Shown piece by piece: positions 52,738-60,027 of a stretch of 64,000 nt of DNA. This DNA is from Bacillota bacterium (GTDB lineage Bacteria; Bacillota; Clostridia; DSM-8532). The translations under genes were made by a program, and so were the position numbers. The notes below the pieces were generated by a model. The model worked only from the letters and a program-made list of their open reading frames with translations. It was not told the origin of the DNA and did no database searches. Location: NCBI GenBank assembly GCA_023415825.1, contig JAEZJF010000025.1, positions 1-64,000 on the forward strand, in the 5' to 3' direction. Within the stretch, counting starts at the first letter, position 1, and every line of letters starts with the position of its first letter.

Positions 52738-55377
52738 TCATCCCAGCATTTCTGTGGCCTTGGCTTTGGCCACTTTAAGTGCCTCATCCATGCCATTTGG
52801 GTCTTTTCCCCCGGCTTGGGCCATATCGGGGCGTCCACCGCCACCACCGCCGCATACTGCTGCCGCGTCCTTTATGATATTACCGCAGTGGATACCGGCA
52901 CTTACTGCATCTTTTGTTGCAGAGACAATAAGATTAACCTTTCCGTCCTTACTGGAAACAAGTATAACCACTCCTGAGCCTATTTTATTCTTAACCGTAT
53001 CGGAAGCATTTCTCAGGGCGTTCATATCAAGGCCTTCCAGCGAAGCTGCAACAATCTTCATACCCTTAACGCTTAGCGCTTCATCTACCAGACTGTCCGT
53101 GGAGCCCTTGATAAGCTTGGCATTGGCCTCCTCCAGCTCTTTCTTTGTACCTTTTATTTCATCAAACAAGGCTTCTATTCTTCTCACAATATCATCAGTT
53201 GAAGATTTTGCCGTATCGGCAGCGGTCTTTAAGAGTGCGTCTCTATTCCGGTAGTAGGCTATGGCATTAAATCCGGTTAAGGCTTCAATTCTCCTAACCC
53301 CTGCCGAAATACCGCTTTCACTTAGAATTTTAATCAGACCAGCCTCACCAGTTGATTTTAAATGAGTACCACCGCAAAGCTCCTTACTGTAGCCCCCTGC
53401 TGTTACCACACGTACAACGTCGCCGTATTTCTCACCGAACAGAGCCGTAGCACCATCTTTTTTGGCTTCATCAACGGACATCTCTTTAACAGTGACAGTC
53501 AAGTTCTCTAATATCTTTTCATTAACCTGATCTTCTATGGCCTCAATCTGTTCAGGGGTAATGGAGGAAAAATGAGTAAAGTCAAAGCGAAGCCTATCGG
53601 GAGAAACAAGGGAGCCTGCCTGGTTGACATGGTCACCCAATACATTTTTCAGTGCCTTATGGAGTAAGTGAGTCGTGGTATGATTACGGGCCGTAGCCTT
53701 TCTTTTCTCTATATCAATGGCTGCCGTCACCTTATCTCCGATGTGTACGCCACCGGACAACACTTTTCCAATGTGCAGGTATTTACCATCAGCGGTTTTT
53801 CTGCAATCGGTAACCTCCATCTTAAAGTTGGCATTGGAGATATCCCCTGTGTCACCTGTCTGACCGCCGCTTTCCGCATAAAAGGGTGTCCTGTCCAGTA
53901 CAAGGGTGATGGCGTCGTCCTGCTGGGCGCTGTCAGTCAGTTCATCGTCATGGACGATGAACTGAACCGTACTTTCACAAGAATACTCAGAATAACCTAC
54001 AAATTGGGTGGTGACTGATTTATCTGTTTTTGCAAACAAATCCTTTTCCCATGCCGATCCTTCTCTATTCTTATGGGCTTCACGAGCCTTGTTTTTCTGA
54101 GCTTTCATCTCGTTTTGGAATCCGGTCTCATCAAGGGTAAGGTTATTTTCATCAGCAATTTCACGGGTCAGATCCAATGGGAAGCCAAAGGTATCATGGA
54201 GCTTGAAAACCATCTCGCCCGTAAGCTGATTGGACCCATTGGCTCGGACCTGGTCCATGTAGTCCTCCAAAATGAGCATGCCTTGGTCAATAGTGACATA
54301 GAAGCGTTCTTCTTCAAGGCTGATGACCTTTTTAATATAATCCTGCTTTTCTCTGAGATTGGGGTAAGCATCACCAAAGCAGGCAATAACTGTATCCACA
54401 ACTTCAGCCAAGAAGGTACGATTAACGCCTAGAAGCCTTCCATGGCGGGCAGCCCTTCTTAACAGCCTTCTTAAAACATAGCCCCTGCCTTCATTGGAGG
54501 GCAGAATACCGTCAGACACCATCATGGTCACACTTCTGGTGTGATCAGTAATAACACGGATGGAAACATCTTTTTTGTATTCCTTGCCATATGAAACATG
54601 TGCAATGCGGCAAACATGATCCAATATAGCCCGAATGGCATCCACCTCAAAAATATTGTCCACATCCTGCATGACGCAGGCAAGGCGTTCAAGGCCCATT
54701 CCCGTATCAATGTTTTTACTGGCCAGTTCAAGATAGGTGCCATCTTCCTGACGATCAAACTGCGTAAACACATTGTTCCAAACCTCTATAAAGCGGTCAC
54801 AATCACAGCCTACGGTACAACCGGGCTTTCCGCAACCCTTGTCGGAGCCACGGTCAAAATATATCTCGGAGCAGGGGCCACAGGGTCCTGTGCCATGCTC
54901 CCAAAAATTATCGGCTTTACCCATGCGGAATATTTTGTCAGGAGAAAGCCCAACATCCTTGTTCCAGATATCATAGGCTTCATCATCATTCTCATAAACA
55001 GAGACATACAGCCTGTCTTCAGGGATTCCTAGTGTTTTGGTCATGAATTCCCAAGCCCATGGAATGGCTTCTTTTTTGAAATAGTCACCAAAGGAGAAAT
55101 TCCCTAGCATTTCAAAGAAGGTTCCATGCCGTGAGGTTTTTCCGACGTTTTCTATATCAGGGGTACGAATGCACTTTTGACAGGTGGTCACGCGCTTGCT
55201 TGGCGGAACCTCCCGACCTGTAAAATAAGGCTTTAAAGGCGTCATACCCGCGTTAATCAAAAGAATGCTGGGATCATTCTGGGGAACCAGCGGAAAGCTT
55301 GGCATACGAAGGTGCCCCTTGCTTTCAAAAAAGGACAGGTACATCTCTCTCAGTTCGTTTAATCCTATCTTGCGCAT
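52738..55377 (-). CDS. alaS: alanine-tRNA ligase
   Basis: This class II synthetase of about 879 residues matches the usual length of bacterial AlaS. The catalytic domain contains GTFFEMLGNFSFGDYF and GMGLERLACVMQ. The editing domain has the zinc-type motifs HTTTHLLHKAL and CGGTHLKSTGE, which remove mischarged serine and glycine. The C-terminal Gly-rich end has AAAVCGGGGGGRPDMAQAGG. ATG 55377 follows AGAGAGG. A sigma-A-like promoter ends 22 bp upstream, so the leader is too short for a T-box. Confidence 0.96.
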   Translation of the reverse strand: MRKIGLNELREMYLSFFESKGHLRMPSFPLVPQNDPSILLINAGMTPLKPYFTGREVPPSKRVTTCQKCIRTPDIENVGKTSRHGTFFEMLGNFSFGDYFKKEAIPWAWEFMTKTLGIPEDRLYVSVYENDDEAYDIWNKDVGLSPDKIFRMGKADNFWEHGTGPCGPCSEIYFDRGSDKGCGKPGCTVGCDCDRFIEVWNNVFTQFDRQEDGTYLELASKNIDTGMGLERLACVMQDVDNIFEVDAIRAILDHVCRIAHVSYGKEYKKDVSIRVITDHTRSVTMMVSDGILPSNEGRGYVLRRLLRRAARHGRLLGVNRTFLAEVVDTVIACFGDAYPNLREKQDYIKKVISLEEERFYVTIDQGMLILEDYMDQVRANGSNQLTGEMVFKLHDTFGFPLDLTREIADENNLTLDETGFQNEMKAQKNKAREAHKNREGSAWEKDLFAKTDKSVTTQFVGYSEYSCESTVQFIVHDDELTDSAQQDDAITLVLDRTPFYAESGGQTGDTGDISNANFKMEVTDCRKTADGKYLHIGKVLSGGVHIGDKVTAAIDIEKRKATARNHTTTHLLHKALKNVLGDHVNQAGSLVSPDRLRFDFTHFSSITPEQIEAIEDQVNEKILENLTVTVKEMSVDEAKKDGATALFGEKYGDVVRVVTAGGYSKELCGGTHLKSTGEAGLIKILSESGISAGVRRIEALTGFNAIAYYRNRDALLKTAADTAKSSTDDIVRRIEALFDEIKGTKKELEEANAKLIKGSTDSLVDEALSVKGMKIVAASLEGLDMNALRNASDTVKNKIGSGVVILVSSKDGKVNLIVSATKDAVSAGIHCGNIIKDAAAVCGGGGGGRPDMAQAGGKDPNGMDEALKVAKAKATEMLG

Positions 55378-55398
55378 GATGGTTTTCCGACCTCTCTT

Positions 55399-55428
55399 GT
55401 TATAAGTCTGCTTAAAAAAATTTGTCAA
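55399..55428 (-). promoter_or_regulatory. promoter of alaS
   Basis: On the minus strand a consensus -35 TTGACA (55428-55423), 18 bp and TATAAC (55404-55399) predict a start about 15 nt before the alaS codon. Confidence 0.75.
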
Positions 55429-55495
55429 ACTATTCTTGTAAACAATATAAATAAGTATACCCAAACCGCCTTGCATGCGTCAAGCATCTATGAGG

Positions 55496-56710
55496 TCAGG
55501 AGAATGGTTCTACTGAATTCCCCTGACTCACTAATTCATGAATACGAAGGCTTACAATAATGGCATCTATTTTTTTAAGGTCGCCATCCCCCAGAATGAG
55601 TTCCCCTTCGTTATCTCTGGTTCCGTAAAATAAACCGGCATAATAGGCGGCATTGACATAACGGTTGTCCTGACCAACCCTATCAATGAAAACCTCTTCA
55701 TTACTTTCATCAGTAGGAAGACCCAATGCTATGCAAATCAAATAGGGCACATCTGAGCGCTTGACAGGATCATCCCAATTCAATTCACTATTGTCTCGAT
55801 TTATTCCCAATTCAGCCGCTTTGTCAAGAATTGAATCATACTGATTGATACCTGTACTGATTAAAAGCATTTCAAAGAACTCTTTATTAGTCAGGGTTTG
55901 ATGGGCATCAAAATTGTCATTGAATGGCCCATTGAGCATATTCAGACTTACCGCCTTATGAACAATTTCGTGATAGGGGCTGTTAAACGGTACATCTTGA
56001 AAATAAAGGGTTTTCATTCGCTCTTGAAGAAGATTAGCAGATTCCATTCTTGGGCTCATTCCCTTGTAAATACTCTGAATCTCAGTCTTTGATGCAACCA
56101 AGGTAAAATGATCATAATATTCTTCAAGAGTCAGTTTATGTTGTGTCAGATAATTAGCCAGCTCAATTCCCACATAGCGGAAATGCCAGGGCTCATAGGA
56201 AACACCGGTTATAACTTCCTTCCCCTCAGGATATCGAAGGATAAAGCCATATTGTGCGCAATTATTTGCCATCCACTTTGACGCTGATGAACCGATAAAA
56301 TTTTGACCAGTACCATATGAAATATCAAAGGCTAACCCTACCTGATGCTCGCTGGTACCAGGTCTGGCAACAATAGTTGTGGCCATTTCCTCAGCCATAT
56401 CCTTGTAGATTGGGCGAAAAATACGAACCCTGTTGTCAAAAAGCTGTTTTTGATAAGCTTGGGTACGATAGCCACTGGTAATCTTGATTTTTTTATATCC
56501 GGCTTTGTGAATGGCCGCAACAAAACGGCTGGCTGCTTCTCCCGCTTCTTTTCTGGTATAGATGTCTGTACCAGGTATTCTCGTCATTTCCTTAAGGGTT
56601 ATTTCTTGTATAATAGGGTTGTTCTTATTCACAAGCTGTAATTGTGTGATGTCAAAGGAACCGGTAAGCAGCTGAATAAAAAGTAATACTGAAGCAAGTA
56701 TAATTTTCAA
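55496..56710 (-). CDS. VanY-type D-alanyl-D-alanine carboxypeptidase with C-terminal SLH-like region
   Basis: This secreted protein of about 404 residues has a signal peptide of about 20 residues. The LAS/VanY peptidase domain (residues about 55-190) has the zinc motif TSEHQVGLAFD (SxHxxGxAxD) and EPWHFRYVG (ExxWH-like), both intact, so it should trim D-Ala from peptidoglycan stems. After it come about 200 residues with repeated HEIVHKAVSLNMLNGPFND-like units that resemble degenerate SLH modules. The frame is open to TTG 56725, but TTG 56710 has GGGGG at proper spacing and gives a classical signal peptide. It stands alone between alaS and hydG. Confidence 0.82.
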   Translation of the reverse strand: MKIILASVLLFIQLLTGSFDITQLQLVNKNNPIIQEITLKEMTRIPGTDIYTRKEAGEAASRFVAAIHKAGYKKIKITSGYRTQAYQKQLFDNRVRIFRPIYKDMAEEMATTIVARPGTSEHQVGLAFDISYGTGQNFIGSSASKWMANNCAQYGFILRYPEGKEVITGVSYEPWHFRYVGIELANYLTQHKLTLEEYYDHFTLVASKTEIQSIYKGMSPRMESANLLQERMKTLYFQDVPFNSPYHEIVHKAVSLNMLNGPFNDNFDAHQTLTNKEFFEMLLISTGINQYDSILDKAAELGINRDNSELNWDDPVKRSDVPYLICIALGLPTDESNEEVFIDRVGQDNRYVNAAYYAGLFYGTRDNEGELILGDGDLKKIDAIIVSLRIHELVSQGNSVEPFS

Positions 56711-56847
56711 AGATAAAGCCCCCAAAAAGAAAAATAAGATAAAATATTTAGAAAATCATACCATGCATCTGCAAAATAGTAAACATTAACACTTATTTCT
56801 ACATGTTCCGACATCTCACTTCATATCATTTCGGGCTAGAGCCACTC

Positions 56848-58266
56848 TTAAAAACGGAAGTCGCGTTTCCCTGCATTAAGCTCGTTTAAATGTTCAATTG
56901 CTATTTTTTTGACCTTTTCGCTGGGTATGTGATTAAGCTCCTCCAAAATAACCGCCTCTCCAATTTTCTTGGTTTCAGGTGATGCATAATCCTCCAAGTA
57001 TTCTTTCAGCGTCATCAGGGCATTGGGCTGGCAGCAGTTTGCAATCTGGCCGGATTTGACAAGGCTCATAAAACGGTCGCCTGTTCGTCCCTCCCGGTAA
57101 CAGGCCGTGCAAAAACTCGGAATATGGCCCAGCCTTAGCAGCCAATTCACCACTTCATCAAGGGTACGCTTGTCATTGACATCAAACTGCGCTGAATTGT
57201 CCTCCTCGGCTTCTCGCTCAACATAGCCTCCCACGCTTGTACTGGAACCGCCGCTGATCTGCGACACGCCTAGCTTTAGAACACGCTCACGGGTTTTTTG
57301 GGATTCCCTTGTCGATATAATCATTCCTGTGTATGGAACAGCCAAACGGATAACTGCCACGATTTTTGCAAAAACATCGTCGGATATGGCATTGGAGAAA
57401 TCGTCGGGGTTGATATCGTCAGCAGGACGAATCCGTGGAACGCTGATGGTATGGGGCCCCACTCCCTTAGCAGCCTCCAAATGCTCTGCGTGCATTAAAA
57501 GGCCTACAAAATCATACCGATACAGGTTAAGTCCAAACAGCACGCCCAGGCCGACATCATCAATACCGCCTTCCATGGCACGGTCCATGGCCTCGGTGTG
57601 ATAGGCATAGTCGTGTTTTGGGCCTGTTGGGTGAAGTGTTTCATAAGTTTTTTTATGATAGGTCTCTTGAAACAGGATATATGTGCCTATCCCGGCTTCC
57701 TTCAGCTTCCTGTAGTTTTCAACGGATGTTGCCGCAATATTGACATTGACACGGCGGATTGCACCGTTTTTATGCTTGATTCCGTAAATGGTCTTAATGC
57801 TTTCAAGAACATATTCTATAGGACTATTGACGGGGTCCTCCCCTGTCTCCAACGCTAATCGCTTATGCCCCATATCCTGCAGTGCAATGACCTCACGTCT
57901 GATATCCTCCTGGCTCAGTTTTTTACGTGAGATATGATTATTGGAATGATGATACGGACAATATATGCAGCCATTCACACAATAGTTGGACAGATATAGG
58001 GGTGCAAACATCACAATACGGTTGCCATAGAATTTTTGTTTAACCTCCTGGGCTAAAGCAAAGATTTTCTCATTAAGGTCCGTATGTGTACAATCCAAGA
58101 GAACGGCGGCTTCCCGATGGGATAACCCCTTATATGTTCTGGCGCGCTCTATAATGCTTTCTATCAACTCCCGGTTGTTTTTATTTCTTTGAGCATAATC
58201 AAGAGTCTCTAGAATTTCTGTGTCGTCGATAAAATCTGATGCTGTTTTTGATTTTTTATCATACAT
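56848..58266 (-). CDS. hydG: [FeFe] hydrogenase H-cluster radical SAM maturase HydG
   Basis: This 472-residue enzyme has the radical SAM motif CVNGCIYC and the HydG-specific C-terminal cluster motif FCTACYREGRTGDRF with the third Cys in IANCCQPN. HydG cleaves tyrosine to make the CO and CN ligands of the hydrogenase H-cluster. It follows hydE by 39 bp on the minus strand. The hydrogenase itself and HydF are not in the window. Confidence 0.95.
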   Translation of the reverse strand: MYDKKSKTASDFIDDTEILETLDYAQRNKNNRELIESIIERARTYKGLSHREAAVLLDCTHTDLNEKIFALAQEVKQKFYGNRIVMFAPLYLSNYCVNGCIYCPYHHSNNHISRKKLSQEDIRREVIALQDMGHKRLALETGEDPVNSPIEYVLESIKTIYGIKHKNGAIRRVNVNIAATSVENYRKLKEAGIGTYILFQETYHKKTYETLHPTGPKHDYAYHTEAMDRAMEGGIDDVGLGVLFGLNLYRYDFVGLLMHAEHLEAAKGVGPHTISVPRIRPADDINPDDFSNAISDDVFAKIVAVIRLAVPYTGMIISTRESQKTRERVLKLGVSQISGGSSTSVGGYVEREAEEDNSAQFDVNDKRTLDEVVNWLLRLGHIPSFCTACYREGRTGDRFMSLVKSGQIANCCQPNALMTLKEYLEDYASPETKKIGEAVILEELNHIPSEKVKKIAIEHLNELNAGKRDFRF

Positions 58267-58305
58267 GTTTGAAAACCCCTTTCAATTGCTATATTAATCG
58301 CTCTC

Positions 58306-59355
58306 TCAATCAGCTTCAGCAGGACGAAAATCTCCCCTGTCCACCACAAGCTCGTATCCGATTTTATTAACACGATTTTGCAGGCACATTCTGCATTCCG
58401 CGGCTTCTTCTCCGGTGCAGATCTTATTGTCATACAGTTCATACTTCTTACGAACCCTGACCGGTGACAGATTGGGCATAACCACATTGGCTCCGGCTAA
58501 TATCCCCATTTCACGCCCGTTTGGGTTGATAGTTCCCAATGCTGTGGTTGCAGGAATAAGTCCATTGGGAAGCATGAGCCTTAAGAGTCCTATTAAAAAC
58601 AGTGTGAGCTCAAGACTTCCAGAAGTCTGATCCTTAAAGGGTGTATCCTGGTGTGTGATATAAGGTCCTATACCAACCATATGGGGTTCAAGCTCTCTGA
58701 TAAAGAGTAAATCCTCTGCGAGGTTTTCCATGGTCTGATAAGGTGACCCCACCATGAAGCCGGTTCCGACCTGATAACCAATTTTTTTGAGGTTATATAA
58801 ACATTCCTGTCTGTTTGAAGCTGCCAGACCCGGAGGATGAAGCTTGGCATAATGTCCGTAATTTGCCGTTTCATGCCGCAGCAAATAGCGATCTGCTCCT
58901 GCCTCAAAATACTTTAAATATTCCTCGTAGCTTTTTTCACCGATTGACAGTGTTATGGCACAATCCGGATAATCTTTTTTGATGGCGGCTATAATCTCGG
59001 TCATTTCTTCAACCTTATATTTCAAGTCCTCACCGCCTTGCAGCACAAAGGTTCGAAAGCCTAATGAATAGCCCTGCTTACAACAAGCCAATATCTCATC
59101 CTTACTTAATCGATAGCGCTCAACCTTGTTATTGCTTCTACGAATACCGCAATAGTAGCAATCATTTTTGCAATAGTTAGTAAATTCTATAAGACCCCGG
59201 ACATAAATTTTGTTGCCAAAATGCTTTTTTGCGATATTTCTAGCCTTATCAAAGAGATAATCACTGGTCTCTTTGTTAAAATGGCTTAAGAGCATTATAA
59301 ATTCCTCTTTGCTGAGGACTTTGTTTTTCTCAAGCTTGTCAATGAGCTGCAGCAT
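58306..59355 (-). CDS. hydE: [FeFe] hydrogenase H-cluster radical SAM maturase HydE
   Basis: This 349-residue radical SAM enzyme has FTNYCKNDCYYCGIRRSN (CxxxCxxC) and LQGGEDLKY, then ANVVMPNLSPVRVRKKYELY, as in HydE. A second cysteine set near the C-terminus (TGEEAAECRMC) matches the optional surface cluster. HydE acts with HydG and HydF to build the H-cluster subsite. It follows the TM1266-type gene by 12 bp. Confidence 0.94.
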   Translation of the reverse strand: MLQLIDKLEKNKVLSKEEFIMLLSHFNKETSDYLFDKARNIAKKHFGNKIYVRGLIEFTNYCKNDCYYCGIRRSNNKVERYRLSKDEILACCKQGYSLGFRTFVLQGGEDLKYKVEEMTEIIAAIKKDYPDCAITLSIGEKSYEEYLKYFEAGADRYLLRHETANYGHYAKLHPPGLAASNRQECLYNLKKIGYQVGTGFMVGSPYQTMENLAEDLLFIRELEPHMVGIGPYITHQDTPFKDQTSGSLELTLFLIGLLRLMLPNGLIPATTALGTINPNGREMGILAGANVVMPNLSPVRVRKKYELYDNKICTGEEAAECRMCLQNRVNKIGYELVVDRGDFRPAEAD

Positions 59356-59367
59356 AGATGCCCTCCA

Positions 59368-59631
59368 TTATTCTTCCGCTTCTTTAGTAATCTTTGAATA
59401 GACCGTCTTGGTATTAACATGGGGAATCATCCCCAATTTACCTGATAATGCGCTGATAATGTCTTGATTTGCATCCACCACAATACTGATGATTGAAACC
59501 TTGCGCTTGGCATAAGGGATTCCCATACGACCTATAATGTATTGCCCATACTCATGAAGAAGTGCATTAAGCCTTTCAGCAGAATCCTGATTTTCAACAA
59601 TAATTCCTATAAGTGCTACTCTGTTTTCCAT
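59368..59631 (-). CDS. TM1266-type iron-only hydrogenase system regulator
   Basis: This small protein of about 87 residues has an ACT-like fold pattern (VALIGIIVENQDSAERLNAL, YGQYIIGRMGIPY, SIISIVVDANQDIISALSGKLG). It belongs to the TM1266 family, commonly found beside hydE, hydF and hydG. The family is called a putative regulator and resembles the NikR C-terminal domain, but it has no DNA-binding part here. ATG 59631 is chosen over a longer frame because GGGTGG precedes it. It heads the hydE-hydG operon. Confidence 0.88.
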   Translation of the reverse strand: MENRVALIGIIVENQDSAERLNALLHEYGQYIIGRMGIPYAKRKVSIISIVVDANQDIISALSGKLGMIPHVNTKTVYSKITKEAEE

Positions 59632-59651
59632 GTAAACCACCCTTTCTCCTA

Positions 59652-59666
59652 ATGACAATCTGTCAT
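59652..59666. promoter_or_regulatory. inverted repeat before the hydrogenase maturation operon
   Basis: ATGACA, 3 bp, TGTCAT form a dyad 20 bp before the TM1266-type start codon. Another ATGACA lies nearby at 59704-59709. It is a possible regulator site or RNA hairpin near the ribosome binding site. Confidence 0.35.
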
Positions 59667-59711
59667 CATATCGGCCTTACTTCATATCAACATGATGCAT
59701 ACAATGACAAC

Positions 59712-59909
59712 AAAAAATCCCTGTACCGCATGGCACAGGGATAGTGTAACAAATCCTCTCAGCATTCACCTTTGAAAGCTGTTATCGCTCACTATACACT
59801 CGCCTTGCTGCCCGGGACGAACCCTAAAAGCATTCAGTACGAACTCATTTTTATGGCTATGGTTTGTTGAGAGAAAAGAATTCTAATCTCGCAACGCACC
59901 CTAAGGATT
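59712..59909 (-). ncRNA. structured leader or small RNA of unknown class upstream of hydE/hydG
   Basis: A minus-strand transcript of about 198 nt is bounded by a consensus promoter (59945-59916) and a strong terminator. In the terminator, TCCCTGT pairs with ACAGGGA (59718-59741) and six T follow on the minus strand. It holds no plausible open frame. Visible pairings include GUUG/CAAC with GAGA/UCUC in the 5' third. In the 3' half, AUAGUG/CACUAU and UAACA/UGUUA enclose a small hairpin, and a 5' UAACAAUCCU could alternatively pair with AGGAUUUGUUA. Mutually exclusive helices before a terminator suggest a riboswitch-like attenuator for the maturation operon; an independent, for example 6S-like, RNA is the alternative. 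Confidence 0.55.
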
Positions 59910-59915
59910 GTTAAT

Positions 59916-59945
59916 ATTATAACATAGTATTAACAAGATAATCAA
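59916..59945 (-). promoter_or_regulatory. promoter of the structured RNA
   Basis: On the minus strand TTGATT (59945-59940), 18 bp and a perfect TATAAT (59921-59916) predict transcription from about 59909. Confidence 0.7.
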
Positions 59946-60027
59946 GCGGATTAATTCACTTTTTAAACTTTTTTAGCTTTCTGTTATAATTACTTAACAT
60001 CTCTATAAATACTAAATTATCTTATTG

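Noticed and set aside
55378..55495. T-box leader for alaS
   Set aside because: There is no TGGNACCGCG T-box sequence, and the predicted transcript leader is only about 15 nt.
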